A DNA stretch of 64,000 bases, from the NCBI GenBank assembly GCA_958296045.1, contig CATQHT010000002.1:744001-808000 (forward strand). Direction: 5' to 3'. The notes beneath the pieces were generated by a model. That model had not been told where the DNA came from. It searched no databases and saw nothing but the letters and a program-made list of their open reading frames with translations. How positions within the stretch are numbered: the stretch's first letter is position 1; each line of letters begins with the position of its first letter. Positions 55,198 through 63,959 of the stretch are shown here, in pieces. Both the position numbers and the translations under genes were made by a program. Source of the stretch: Rhodothermales bacterium. GTDB lineage: Bacteria; Bacteroidota; Rhodothermia; Rhodothermales; Bin80.

Positions 55198-56263
55198 ACT
55201 GCGCCTGGAAATAATCCCGGTACGAGCGGTCGGTTACGCTTTGGAGCCAATCCATGTTATCGAGATACCAGGCCACAGTCTGTCGCATACCTTCGGTAAG
55301 CGAATAGCGAGGCCGCCAGCCGAGCGCTTGGCGCAGGTGGCTCGCGTCAATGGCATACCTGAAGTCGTGACCGGGACGGTCGGTCACCAAGGTGATCAGC
55401 CGGTGCGAATGGCCAGAAGGGTGCCCTAAGCCTTCATCCACGAGATCCAGAATGATCCGAACAAGGCTAAGGTTTGTGCATTCGCTGCTCCCTCCGACGA
55501 GGTACGTATCGCCCGGCTGTCCATTGCGCAATATCAGATCGAGCGCGTCACAGTGGTCGGCGACATGCAGCCAGTCCCTGACGTTATCACCTTGGCCGTA
55601 GATGGGAATAGGCTCTTGGCTGCAGGCCCGGGCGATCACCAGCGGAATAAGCTTTTCTGGAAATTGGTACGGACCGTAATTGTTGGAGCAGTTGGAGATG
55701 CAGACAGGGAGCCCGTAGGTATGGGCATAGGCGCGTGCAAAATGGTCTGCACTCGCTTTTGATGCAGAATACGGCGAGCGCGGGTCATAGGGAGAATGCT
55801 CCGTGAAGAACGAGTCGGCCCCAAGCGATCCGTAGACCTCGTCGGTGGAAACATGCAGGAATCGGCGCGCATGCGCAGCGTGTGCTACATCTGACCATGC
55901 AGCTCGTGCTGCTTCGAGCAGCGTGACCGTCCCCAGCGTGTTGGATCGGACAAACGCCAGTGGTGCGGTTATCGACCGATCCACATGGCTTTCGGCAGCG
56001 AAGTGCACCACACTGGTGAACTTGTGCCGCGCGAACAGTGTGGCCAAAAGCTCGCTGTCGGTCACATCTGCGCGAACGAATGTATAGTTGGCAGATTTCT
56101 CAATGCTGCGCAAGTTCATCAGGTTACCGGCGTAGGTCAATCTGTCCAGGTTCACAAAGTGTGTCTCTGGATAGCGTGGCACCATGCGCAGCAGAAAATT
56201 CGATCCTATAAAGCCGGCACCTCCGGTAACCAGGATGCAGGTTGGATCGTGTGTTAGCGCCAT
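55184..56263 (-). CDS. rfbB: dTDP-glucose 4,6-dehydratase
   Basis: 359 residues from ATG 56263; the open frame extends 39 codons upstream but these are not family-like. It binds NAD with TGGAGFIGSNF (13-23). The catalytic Thr and Asp-Glu are in HVSTDEVYGSLG, and YxxxK is in SPYSASKASAD; NNYGPYQFPEKLIPL and GDNVRDWLHVADHC are RfbB signatures. It performs the second step of dTDP-rhamnose synthesis. The other rml genes are not adjacent. Confidence 0.95.
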   Translation of the reverse strand: MALTHDPTCILVTGGAGFIGSNFLLRMVPRYPETHFVNLDRLTYAGNLMNLRSIEKSANYTFVRADVTDSELLATLFARHKFTSVVHFAAESHVDRSITAPLAFVRSNTLGTVTLLEAARAAWSDVAHAAHARRFLHVSTDEVYGSLGADSFFTEHSPYDPRSPYSASKASADHFARAYAHTYGLPVCISNCSNNYGPYQFPEKLIPLVIARACSQEPIPIYGQGDNVRDWLHVADHCDALDLILRNGQPGDTYLVGGSSECTNLSLVRIILDLVDEGLGHPSGHSHRLITLVTDRPGHDFRYAIDASHLRQALGWRPRYSLTEGMRQTVAWYLDNMDWLQSVTDRSYRDYFQAQYGQL

Positions 56264-56383
56264 GGGAGCGGGGCAGCTGGAGCAAATGCTACGGCCAAAA
56301 CTACTAGAGGCGCCGCCAGTTGTGCCGCAACGGGCTCTTTCTTCTACTTCTCGCAGCCCGACGGGCTGCCACACTGGCAAGCG

Positions 56384-56563
56384 TCACTCGTCGCGCATCA
56401 CCAGCGCCATAACCAGATAAATCATTACCGGTGACCCGACGCCAAGCACCAACAGCGTGATCGTTGCTAGGCGGACGAATGTCGGGTCTACATCAAAGTA
56501 TTCGGCTACACCGCCGCAGACGCCAAACAGCTTGCGGTCCACGGACTTGGTCAGTCTTTTCAT
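56384..56563 (-). CDS. Small PspC-domain membrane protein
   Basis: 59 residues: MKRLTKSVDRKLFGVCGGVA, EYFDVDPTFVRLATITLLVL, then a short Gly/Ser turn and a second hydrophobic segment ending MRDE. This is a complete PspC domain (GVCGGxAxYxxxDPTxxRL) with one or two membrane helices. PspC domains belong to envelope-stress (phage-shock) regulators. A longer PspC protein is encoded just upstream, at 56649-57254. Confidence 0.85.
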   Translation of the reverse strand: MKRLTKSVDRKLFGVCGGVAEYFDVDPTFVRLATITLLVLGVGSPVMIYLVMALVMRDE

Positions 56564-56648
56564 GCTCGGGGCCTCAGATCAGGTGACTGTCTGTTGCTAC
56601 GAGTAGGCATGGAGGTAGGTTACGCGGCGCAATGCCCTACCGGATCAC

Positions 56649-57254
56649 TTAGGAAGACTCTGTATCTGGGTTTTCAGGTCCCAGCATCACCATCGCAAAA
56701 CCCAGATAACCCAGGATGGATGCTCCGCTCGTCGGAATCACGGATATCAACAGCACAATGCGCAGCGCAGTTGCACTGATGCCGAAGTAATCCGCCAGAC
56801 CGCCGCAAACACCAAGAATCTTCCGGTTCTTGCCAGATGCCTTTCTAAGGCGTCGAGGCTGCTTCATGGCCTTCGCGGCTGCCGCGCGCTTTTTGCGCTT
56901 TTTGCGTGTAGTCTTGCGAGAAGAGCGCCTAGACGACGCGCCGCGACCCAGCACACCCGTTCCCATGCCCACGACGAGGCCACCGGCAATCAGGATAAGC
57001 GCCGTTACCAAGTCGGTGAGATCTACCCCCGACGGCAGCAATCTAACGAGCTGCAAAAGGTAAAGCAGGCAAATGGCGAATAGCGCAAGGCCAGACACCA
57101 CGGGCAGGTTTAGGGCATCCGGCACTTCTTCCTGTACCGGCTCGAACAGTACTTCCTCAAGCTCCTGAGCTGTGAGCTGTTCATCCTCCCCGGTGCCATC
57201 CCCCACTTCAAACTCTTCAACCTCCCGGAAGCGCTGCCCGACTTTGGTCTTCAT
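56649..57254 (-). CDS. PspC-domain protein with N-terminal acidic region and two extra membrane helices
   Basis: 201 residues. The order is an acidic N-terminus, two hydrophobic segments (VVSGLALFAICLLYLLQLVR and LVTALILIAGGLVVGMGTGV), a strongly basic linker (RKTTRKKRKKRAAAAKAMKQ), and a C-terminal PspC domain (ILGVCGGLADYFGISATALR, VLLISVIPTSG, GYLGFAMVML). The arrangement places a PspC module after a positively charged linker that could meet DNA, RNA or lipid head groups. The function is inferred from the PspC domain only. It is followed by the small PspC gene 85 bp later. Confidence 0.82.
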   Translation of the reverse strand: MKTKVGQRFREVEEFEVGDGTGEDEQLTAQELEEVLFEPVQEEVPDALNLPVVSGLALFAICLLYLLQLVRLLPSGVDLTDLVTALILIAGGLVVGMGTGVLGRGASSRRSSRKTTRKKRKKRAAAAKAMKQPRRLRKASGKNRKILGVCGGLADYFGISATALRIVLLISVIPTSGASILGYLGFAMVMLGPENPDTESS

Positions 57255-57382
57255 TGCTTGTCCGATGGTTCGCTAGTGGTCGTGTGTGGGCTCTTCGGTG
57301 TCCAGCCTGCCGCGGCACGCCTGCAATAGCGTACGACATCCGGGCACTTCTGTTCACCATGGGTGGGATGCCGGTGCTCTGA

Positions 57383-57973
57383 TCATGAACATGTGATCGT
57401 ACGGGTCTCTGTGACAATCCGTTGCACAGGCACATCATGTGGCTCGGGAGTTAGGTCGTCGAAAAGGCAGGTATCGAATACCGGGCATACCGTGTCGGTA
57501 CGCATTCCGGTCAAAAGCGCGTCATAGTAGCCGCCACCATACCCCACGCGTGTTCCCTGGCGCGTGACGGCAAGCGCTGGCGCGATAATCAGATCGATCG
57601 CCGAGCGCGGCACTGGCGTGCCGGTGCGTGGCTCCATAACGCCCCAGCGCCCAGGCACTAGCGCGGCCTCATAGGTGAATGGCACCGAAAGCAGCTCGGG
57701 TGCACCGGGTGGACCCGCCATCACGGGCAGCACCACTTCCTTGCCCAATGCACAGAGATACATAATGATCGGGCGCACATCCACCTCACGCCGGCCTACC
57801 ATGGGCCAGAAAATGTGCACTACACGGGCTGCCTCCAGCTCCGCAAGCCGCGCTAGGCGCGCACATATCCGACGGCTCAGGCGCCTGTGCTCCTGCAGCG
57901 AAAGCGAGGCGCGATAGGCACGGCACCGCGCGCGAAGCGTTCGCTTATGGGCTGTCGCATTTGACGTCGCCAA
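57383..57973 (-). CDS. 5-formyltetrahydrofolate cyclo-ligase
   Basis: 196 residues. The family signatures are RRLSRRICARLARLAELEAA (substrate helix region), the WGVMEPRTGTPV segment and GTRVGYGGGYYDALL, where the Gly-rich loop binds ATP phosphate. The enzyme converts 5-formyl-THF to 5,10-methenyl-THF with ATP. It lies divergently from ffh and before the PspC genes. Confidence 0.93.
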   Translation of the reverse strand: MATSNATAHKRTLRARCRAYRASLSLQEHRRLSRRICARLARLAELEAARVVHIFWPMVGRREVDVRPIIMYLCALGKEVVLPVMAGPPGAPELLSVPFTYEAALVPGRWGVMEPRTGTPVPRSAIDLIIAPALAVTRQGTRVGYGGGYYDALLTGMRTDTVCPVFDTCLFDDLTPEPHDVPVQRIVTETRTITCS

Positions 57974-58093
57974 AGAAACCGGTTGTGAAAATTATGCGTA
58001 ACAAGACGAGGAATTAACCCTTTCGGGGGATCCATCGTTAGAGTGAACTGAATATAGCCCGTTCACCGTTTCCGAATTACGGGGACCGCACTC

Positions 58094-59449
58094 ATGTTTG
58101 ACAGCCTCACATCCAAGCTCGAGGGAGCACTCAAGAGCCTCTCCGGTCAGGGACGTATCACCGAGATTAACGTCGCTGAGACGATGGGCGAGGTGCGGCG
58201 TGCGCTTCTGGAGGCGGACGTAAACTACCAGGTGGCGCGGAGCTTCACCAACCGTGTGCATGACAAAGCGCTCGGCGAAGAGGTACTCCGGTCTGTGGCT
58301 CCAGGTCAGCAACTGGTAAAGATCGTCTACGACGAGCTGGTGGCGCTCCTGGGAGGCACCAATCAGGAGATAAAGTTCAGACCTCCACCGCCAACTGTAA
58401 TACTGGTGGCGGGTCTGCAGGGATCGGGCAAAACCACGTTCTGCGGTAAGCTTGCGCTGTACCTGATGGGGCAGGGTAGGGCGCCGTTACTGGTAGCCGC
58501 TGACGTATACCGGCCAGCCGCGGTGCAGCAGCTGCGCATGCTGGGCAATGAGGTAGGCGTTGCGACCCATTCGGTGACGGACGAGTTCGGAGCGATAGTG
58601 CAGGATGCGCCCCGCGTGGCCCGCGAATCGGTGGTGGCCGCACGCAAGAGCGCTCGCGACGTCGTGATTATCGACACTGCAGGGCGTATGCACGTCGATA
58701 GTGCGATGATGGAGGAAGTCATCGCCATCAAGCGTGCCGTCAAGCCGTCGGAGATTCTGTTCGTCGTCGACAGCATGACGGGGCAGGATGCGGTAAGGAC
58801 GGCCAAGGCATTTAACAGGAGGCTCGACTTCAGCGGCGTTGTCCTCACCAAGCTCGATGGGGACACGCGAGGCGGCGCAGCGCTCTCCATTCGATCGGTG
58901 GTCAAAAAGCCGATAAAGTACGCTTCCACCGGGGAAAAGCTGAGCCAGCTGTCCGCCTTTCATCCTGACCGCATGGCCCGGCGCATCCTGGGCATGGGCG
59001 ATGTGGTGACGCTGGTAGAAAAGGTGCAAAAGCAGGTCGATGCGCGGCAGGCAAAGGCGATGCGCAGAAAGATCCGCAAGAATCAATTCAACTTTCAGGA
59101 TCTTCTTGTCCAGCTGCAGCACCTGCGGAGCATAGGATCGCTGTCAGACATGATGTCTCTGGTGCCAGGGCAGCGCAAGGGGACGGACAATCCAGAGCAA
59201 GAAGAAGCGTCGCTGCGCCGCATGGAGTCCATCATTTTGTCTATGACTATAGAGGAGCGTCGCAAACCGCAGATCATCACTGCTAGCCGCCGCCGGCGAA
59301 TCGCCCGAGGCAGCGGCGTAAAAGTGCGGGACGTAAACGATGTGCTCAAGCAGTTGCGCATGGTGCGCGCGATGATGAAGAGCGCTTTGAGAATGCGCAG
59401 AGGAGGCCAGCAAGTCGGCATCCAGCAGCTCATGCAGATGGTTCGATAA
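58094..59449 (+). CDS. ffh: Signal recognition particle protein Ffh (SRP54)
   Basis: 451 residues. N domain (MFDSLTSKLEGALKSLSGQG), G domain with GLQGSGKT (107-114), ADVYRPAAVQQLR, DTAGRMHVD, LTKLDGDTRGGAALS, and the methionine-rich M domain containing NFQDLLVQLQHLRSIGSLSD and RIARGSGVKVRDVNDVLKQL. It binds 4.5S RNA and signal sequences and hands ribosomes to FtsY. It starts the ffh-rpsP-rimM-trmD-rplS run, common in bacteria. Confidence 0.97.
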   Translation: MFDSLTSKLEGALKSLSGQGRITEINVAETMGEVRRALLEADVNYQVARSFTNRVHDKALGEEVLRSVAPGQQLVKIVYDELVALLGGTNQEIKFRPPPPTVILVAGLQGSGKTTFCGKLALYLMGQGRAPLLVAADVYRPAAVQQLRMLGNEVGVATHSVTDEFGAIVQDAPRVARESVVAARKSARDVVIIDTAGRMHVDSAMMEEVIAIKRAVKPSEILFVVDSMTGQDAVRTAKAFNRRLDFSGVVLTKLDGDTRGGAALSIRSVVKKPIKYASTGEKLSQLSAFHPDRMARRILGMGDVVTLVEKVQKQVDARQAKAMRRKIRKNQFNFQDLLVQLQHLRSIGSLSDMMSLVPGQRKGTDNPEQEEASLRRMESIILSMTIEERRKPQIITASRRRRIARGSGVKVRDVNDVLKQLRMVRAMMKSALRMRRGGQQVGIQQLMQMVR

Positions 59450-59473
59450 CAACAACAAAGGGGGTAAACCAAG

Positions 59474-59971
59474 GTGGCGGTAAAACTCAGGCTGCGGCGT
59501 ATGGGTCGCAAAAAGCTGCCCATATGGGCTATCGTGGCAGCGGACGTACGCAGCCCGCGGGACGGGCGCTTCATTGAAGATCTCGGACGCTACTATCCGC
59601 TGGAGCAGCCGTCGCGCGTGGAGCTCAAAGACGAGCGCGTTACGTACTGGCTGGGCGTAGGTGCGCAGCCTACGCCCACGGTGCGCAGCTTGCTGAGCAA
59701 ACAGGGACTACTGCTAAGTCAGCACCTGATGCGCAAAGGCCGCCCCGAAGACGACATCGCCGAAGCGGTGCAGAGGCACCGTGAGCGGCATCAGGCCAAA
59801 GCGGAAGCCAACAAGAAGCTGACAGCGGCGGACCGTCGACGGAAGGCACTCAAAGCCGAGGCCGCGGCTGCGGACAAGCTCGACGCCGAAGCGGCAGCCG
59901 CACGCAAAAAGGCGGCAGCCGCCAAGAAGCAAGCCAAAGCAGCCGCGGAGGTCGCGGCACAGGAAGCATAA
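59474..59971 (+). CDS. rpsP: Small ribosomal subunit protein bS16 with an Ala/Lys-rich C-terminal extension
   Basis: 165 residues from GTG 59474, after a strong AAGGGGG site. The first ~85 residues are bS16 (VKLRLRRMGRKKLPIWAIVA, RSPRDGRFIEDLGRYYPLEQ). The remaining ~80 are Ala/Lys/Glu-rich (for example AAADKLDAEAAAARKKAAAA), a long charged helix or disordered tail also seen in other Bacteroidota. It lies 24 bp after ffh and 24 bp before rimM. Confidence 0.96.
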   Translation: MAVKLRLRRMGRKKLPIWAIVAADVRSPRDGRFIEDLGRYYPLEQPSRVELKDERVTYWLGVGAQPTPTVRSLLSKQGLLLSQHLMRKGRPEDDIAEAVQRHRERHQAKAEANKKLTAADRRRKALKAEAAAADKLDAEAAAARKKAAAAKKQAKAAAEVAAQEA

Positions 59972-59995
59972 GGACGAGCCAAGCCCGTCGCACCC

Positions 59996-60526
59996 ATGCA
60001 GGCTACGCAGCTGCTTCTGGTGGGTCGCCTTGCACGCGCGCATGGCTTACGAGGCGAGTGCAAAGTGATCCCAGAAAGTGACGATCCTTCACGACTGCTG
60101 GCATTGGGCCAAGTCTGGGTCGGCGCCTCGCCGGATGCTGCGGCACCGGTAACGGTTAGCAGCGCGCGCCTGCAGACGACCCGGCGCGGCACGCTGGCGC
60201 TAGTGCGCCTCAACGGCGCCCAATGCGTCGAAGAGGCGTCCGCATTTAGGGGGCAGAACGTCTATGCGCGGATGCAAGACCTGCCGCCCTTGGCGCCCAG
60301 AGAACATTTTTTGCACGACCTGATCGGCATGACAGTGACGCTGACAGACGGTGCCCATGTGGGCCGGGTGCGGGACGTATGGGAGATGCCAGCAAACAAC
60401 ATGTATGTCGTAACGCGTCAAGGGCGTGCAGACGCGCTCATCCCGGCGGTCCCGGCGTTTGTACAGTCGGTTGATACGGAGCGCCGCACCATCGCTATTA
60501 GGCCCATCGACGGGCTTCTGGACTGA
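59996..60526 (+). CDS. rimM: 16S rRNA processing protein RimM
   Basis: 176 residues. The N-terminal RimM domain ([20 protein letters not shown]) and C-terminal PRC-barrel ([34 protein letters not shown]) are complete. RimM assists 30S head assembly together with uS19. Its position between rpsP and trmD is the usual one. Confidence 0.96.
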   Translation: MQATQLLLVGRLARAHGLRGECKVIPESDDPSRLLALGQVWVGASPDAAAPVTVSSARLQTTRRGTLALVRLNGAQCVEEASAFRGQNVYARMQDLPPLAPREHFLHDLIGMTVTLTDGAHVGRVRDVWEMPANNMYVVTRQGRADALIPAVPAFVQSVDTERRTIAIRPIDGLLD

Positions 60527-60534
60527 TCGGCACC

Positions 60535-61215
60535 ATGCGCATCGATATCCTTACGGCCTTGCCTTTACAGGTGGAGCACACGCTGGAGCTGAGTGTGATG
60601 CGCAGGGTCAAGGGTCAGATACAGGTAGCAGCCCACGACCTGAGGGCCTATGCCTCGGGTCGGCATCAGCAGATAGACGACTATCCCTACGGAGGCGGGG
60701 CAGGCATGGTGCTCAAGTGCGAGCCCATCTTCGCCTGCCTGGAAGCGATCGGCGGCACTCCCGATGAGGTCGTCTTCCTCAGTCCCGACGGCGAGCGGTT
60801 CACGCAGCCCTTGGCCAACGCGCTGTCCCTCAATAGGCACCTGGTACTTATCGCTGGCCACTACAAAGGGGTCGACCAGCGCGTGCGTGACGCGGTGGTT
60901 ACGCGCGAAATTTCTGTCGGGGACTATGTGCTCAGCGGCGGTGAGCTGCCTGCTGTGGTGCTGGTGGATGCGGTGGCCCGGCTGGTGCCGGGCGTGCTGG
61001 GTGATGCCGCCTCGGCGCTGTCGGACTCGTTTCAGGACGGGTTGCTGGGCGTTCCACTATACACGCGCCCCGCGACGTTTCGGGGGATGGAGGTGCCACC
61101 GGTGCTTCGCTCTGGCAATCACGCGCATATCGCCCAGTGGCGTGAGGCGGCCCGCCTGAAGAAGACGCAGCTCAGACGTCCCGACCTACTGCAAGAGTAC
61201 GGGCAAGCACATTGA
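60535..61215 (+). CDS. trmD: tRNA (guanine-N1-)-methyltransferase
   Basis: 226 residues. Family signatures: [58 protein letters not shown] and [20 protein letters not shown], which form the trefoil-knot SAM site. It makes m1G37 in tRNAs. In most TrmD the knot reads GRYEGVDER; the GHYKGVDQR version here keeps the essential positions. It begins 8 bp after rimM. Confidence 0.96.
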   Translation: MRIDILTALPLQVEHTLELSVMRRVKGQIQVAAHDLRAYASGRHQQIDDYPYGGGAGMVLKCEPIFACLEAIGGTPDEVVFLSPDGERFTQPLANALSLNRHLVLIAGHYKGVDQRVRDAVVTREISVGDYVLSGGELPAVVLVDAVARLVPGVLGDAASALSDSFQDGLLGVPLYTRPATFRGMEVPPVLRSGNHAHIAQWREAARLKKTQLRRPDLLQEYGQAH

Positions 61216-61228
61216 ATTCTGAAGAGGT

Positions 61229-61594
61229 ATGGCAAAAGATCTGATGAGCATCGTAGAGGCTACGCAGCTGAGAGCGGCGGAGCTGCCCCCATTTGTGCCG
61301 GGGGATACGGTGGCGGTTCACGTACGCGTGACCGAGGGCGAAAAGTCGCGCATCCAGATTTTTCAGGGAGTCGTGATCAGCATTCGAGGCGGCGGTGCGC
61401 GCAAGACCTTTATGGTGCGCAAGATTTCCAACGGCGTGGGTGTGGAGCGCATCTTTCCGTACCACTCGCCTGGCATTGCTAAGGTGGAGGTCAAGCGGTA
61501 CGGACGCGTGCGCCGCGCGAAGCTCTATTATTTGCGCAAGCTACGCGGCAAAGCCGCGCGCATCAAAGAGCGGCGCCGCCGGGAAAAGACCTGA
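61229..61594 (+). CDS. rplS: Large ribosomal subunit protein bL19
   Basis: 121 residues. [40 protein letters not shown] and [20 protein letters not shown] match bL19 closely. It lies at the 30S-50S interface. It begins 13 bp after trmD. Confidence 0.97.
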   Translation: MAKDLMSIVEATQLRAAELPPFVPGDTVAVHVRVTEGEKSRIQIFQGVVISIRGGGARKTFMVRKISNGVGVERIFPYHSPGIAKVEVKRYGRVRRAKLYYLRKLRGKAARIKERRRREKT

Positions 61595-61598
61595 GAAG

Positions 61599-61784
61599 GT
61601 GCATAGCGCCCTTAGCGACTGGCCGTCTGTCGCTCGTATCCACGAGGCGGCTCTGGTGCGTGGCATGTTGATAGATTCTCGCTCCCTGGCAGTTGCGTGC
61701 TCGGTTTTTCTAGCCGATGAGGAAACCGATGTGGCACTCGTCCTGACCATTCTGGTGCTGGCGTATGACGCCAGCACCCTCTAG
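61599..61784 (+). CDS. Possible small or truncated gene downstream of rplS
   Basis: 61 codons from GTG 61599, four bases after the rplS stop: HSALSDWPSVARIHEAALVR, then MLIDSRSLAVACSVFLADEE. A weak likeness to the N-terminal helical region of RecD-type helicases was noted but is not convincing. The ending encodes a perfect 10-bp DNA inverted repeat, which argues that the 3' part may be a transcription signal instead of protein. Treat as uncertain. Confidence 0.35.
   Translation: MHSALSDWPSVARIHEAALVRGMLIDSRSLAVACSVFLADEETDVALVLTILVLAYDASTL
61754..61778. terminator. Perfect 10-bp inverted repeat after the ffh-rplS operon
   Basis: Arms GGTGCTGGCG (61754-61763) and CGCCAGCACC (61769-61778) enclose TATGA. 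There is no T-run afterwards, so intrinsic termination is uncertain; position after rplS suggests an operon-end structure or a protein-binding site. Confidence 0.55.
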
Positions 61785-62260
61785 TAGACGAGGGGTTTGA
61801 CCGCTGCATGGAAATGACCTCCTGCATAGCTCGGGAAAAAGCAGGAAGTGTTTATGGCGCTTAGCGTGCTTGAGGGACATGCTGCGCTCCTTACAGCGCG
61901 CCCGAGGGTGGATGCCAAGCGTGCCCGAAGATGCGCCGTTGCTGACGACAGGGGATTCTGTGGATAAACGTGTGCTTGGCACAATTCTTGATCAGGGTAT
62001 CAGTGGTATCCTGCGACTGGCTGCACGATGGTGTGGGGGCTGTTCGTGACCCGGCCGCTACGGGCGTCGCCTGACGTTGCGGCACAGACATCACTCATTG
62101 CGCGAAATGCGAAGGGGTCTGGTGGCCTTGAGCGAATCGAAGGTGTTCTGCATGACAACAGTGTTAGCACTGTACTTATTAGGCAGGATATAAGTGTGCC
62201 ACCTGACCCGCCCGCACTGCATAGATCGCCGCATTGGGCCAGAGGCCGCCCCCGACCATT
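61785..62260. other. Intergenic region before smpB
   Basis: About 475 bp with no supported gene; it was inspected for tmRNA features (tRNA-like ends, coding tag) and none was seen. It contains a short inverted repeat, ACAGTG/CACTGT, at 62158-62173 just before AT-rich sequence, a candidate promoter/operator for smpB-tyrS. Confidence 0.5.
62158..62173. promoter_or_regulatory. Short inverted repeat upstream of smpB
   Basis: ACAGTG (62158-62163), TTAG, CACTGT (62168-62173): a perfect 6-bp-arm palindrome followed by TACTTATT and GGATATAAG. The position about 90 bp before smpB suggests a regulator site, but no known operator consensus is matched. Confidence 0.3.
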
Positions 62261-62731
62261 ATGCCAAAGTCTTCGTCTACTGTATTGGTTGCTAACCGGC
62301 GTGCGCGCCGGGAATTCCTTGTCACTGAGACGCTAAATGCTGGCATGGCCCTAAAAGGGACCGAGGTCAAGTCCGCGCGCGCTGGGCGGGTAAGCCTGAC
62401 AGATGCCTACTGCCGCGTGCGCGGCACCGAAGTCGTCCTCGTAGGAGCCCACTTTGCTCCCTATTCGCATGGCAACATAAACAACCATGACCCCTTGCGG
62501 GAGCGCAGGCTGCTCTTGCACCGCCGCGAGATTAAACACCTCAAGCGGCAGGTAGAACAGAAAGGATTCACGGTCATTCCCCTGAAGATGTACCTCAGTG
62601 GCGGTCTGGTAAAGCTGCAGATAGGCCTGGCACGGGGCAAGCGTCAACACGACAAACGGCAGGACTTAGCTAGGCGTGAGGTGAAACGGCGCCTGGATCA
62701 GACTCTAAAGCAGTACAGATCCATCCAATGA
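62261..62731 (+). CDS. smpB: SsrA-binding protein SmpB
   Basis: 156 residues from ATG 62261; an in-frame TTG nine codons upstream is less likely. Core: LVANRRARREFLVTETLNAG, GMALKGTEVKSARAGRVSLT, YCRVRGTEVVLVGAHFAPY, and the C-terminal basic tail GLARGKRQHDKRQDLARREV. SmpB brings tmRNA to stalled ribosomes. The gene is followed 10 bp later by tyrS. Confidence 0.95.
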   Translation: MPKSSSTVLVANRRARREFLVTETLNAGMALKGTEVKSARAGRVSLTDAYCRVRGTEVVLVGAHFAPYSHGNINNHDPLRERRLLLHRREIKHLKRQVEQKGFTVIPLKMYLSGGLVKLQIGLARGKRQHDKRQDLARREVKRRLDQTLKQYRSIQ

Positions 62732-62741
62732 AGCATCGGTC

Positions 62742-63959
62742 TTGACTTTTCTACCAGTAGAGGAGCAGCTCCAACAAATTCGGCGCGGCACCGAGGAGGT
62801 GATCCCGCAGGAAGAGCTTATCAGCAAGCTCGAGGGATCAGCAAAGAGCGGTAAGCCGCTCACGGTAAAGCTCGGCTGTGATCCCAGCCGCCCGGACCTG
62901 CACCTTGGTCACAGCGTGGTGTTGCGCAAGCTGCGCCAGTTTCAGGATCTAGGGCACCAAGCGGTGCTGATCGTGGGGGACTTCACCGGCATGATCGGCG
63001 ACGCTAGCGGCCGCTCGAAGACGCGCCCGGCGCTCTCCATGGCGGAGACGCGCCAACATGGTGCCACCTATTTTGAGCAGGCGTCCAAAGTGCTGAATCC
63101 AGAAAAGATGCAGATATTGTACAACTCCGAGTGGCTGGGCGCGATGGGTTTTGAGGATGTGGTAAAGCTCGCCATGAAGACGACAGTGGCGCGCATGCTG
63201 CACCGGGACGACTTCGCTGCCCGGCGGGCAAGAGACGAGCCCATCGGCCTGCACGAGCTCCTGTACCCGTTGGCACAGGCCCAGGACTCCGTATCTATCC
63301 GGGCGGACATTGAGCTCGGAGGCACAGACCAGAAGTTCAATTTGCTGATGGGGCGCACCATCCAGAAGGCGACTGGCCAAGCTCCGCAGGTCTGTATCAC
63401 CCTGCCCATCCTTGAAGGACTCGACGGCACCGAAAAGATGTCCAAGTCGCTCGGCAACTACGTCGGGCTGGCCGAACCGCCCGAGTCCATATACGGTAAG
63501 CTGCTTTCCATCCCGGACAGGCTGATCTACCGCTACTTTGAGCTCGCCAGTGACGCTGGGCAGAAAGATCTGGCGGCTCTAGGACAGATGACCCAGGAAG
63601 ATCCGCGCAACGCTAAGCACCTTCTGGCGGCAACGATCGTAAAGATGTACCACGGCCTGGAGGCCGCTAAGAGGGCGCGTTGCCACTTTGAGCGCACGGT
63701 GATTCGCAAAGAGGCGCCGAAGGATGTGCCGACATTTACGCCTACGCTCCTAGAAGGTAGCAGGATCGGGTTGCTCACGCTATTGACACAGGCGGGACTG
63801 ACGTCATCCAATGGGCAGGCCCGACGCATGGTGCAGCAGGGCGCCGTACGCCTTGACGCTAAGCGCGTGACAGACAGTAGGCGCGTGATCGATCTGGCGC
63901 AAGAGGCGCCGCTGATGGTGCGGGTGGGCAAGCGCCGCTTTGCACGCATCACCTGGTAG
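62742..63959 (+). CDS. tyrS: Tyrosyl-tRNA synthetase
   Basis: 405 residues from TTG 62742. The HIGH motif is PDLHLGHSVVLRKL and the KMSKS motif is GTEKMSKSLGNYVGL; IELGGTDQKFNLLMGR is the Tyr/tRNA-binding segment. A C-terminal S4 domain (LLTQAGLTSSNGQARRMVQQ, GAVRLDAKRV) binds the tRNA arm. KMSKS with the LGCDPSRPDLHLGH start places it in the second bacterial TyrS group. It forms an apparent pair with smpB. Confidence 0.96.
   Translation: MTFLPVEEQLQQIRRGTEEVIPQEELISKLEGSAKSGKPLTVKLGCDPSRPDLHLGHSVVLRKLRQFQDLGHQAVLIVGDFTGMIGDASGRSKTRPALSMAETRQHGATYFEQASKVLNPEKMQILYNSEWLGAMGFEDVVKLAMKTTVARMLHRDDFAARRARDEPIGLHELLYPLAQAQDSVSIRADIELGGTDQKFNLLMGRTIQKATGQAPQVCITLPILEGLDGTEKMSKSLGNYVGLAEPPESIYGKLLSIPDRLIYRYFELASDAGQKDLAALGQMTQEDPRNAKHLLAATIVKMYHGLEAAKRARCHFERTVIRKEAPKDVPTFTPTLLEGSRIGLLTLLTQAGLTSSNGQARRMVQQGAVRLDAKRVTDSRRVIDLAQEAPLMVRVGKRRFARITW

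Noticed and set aside
61785-62260. tmRNA gene next to smpB
   Set aside because: No tRNA-like acceptor/T-arm or tag-coding stretch could be found in the gap.
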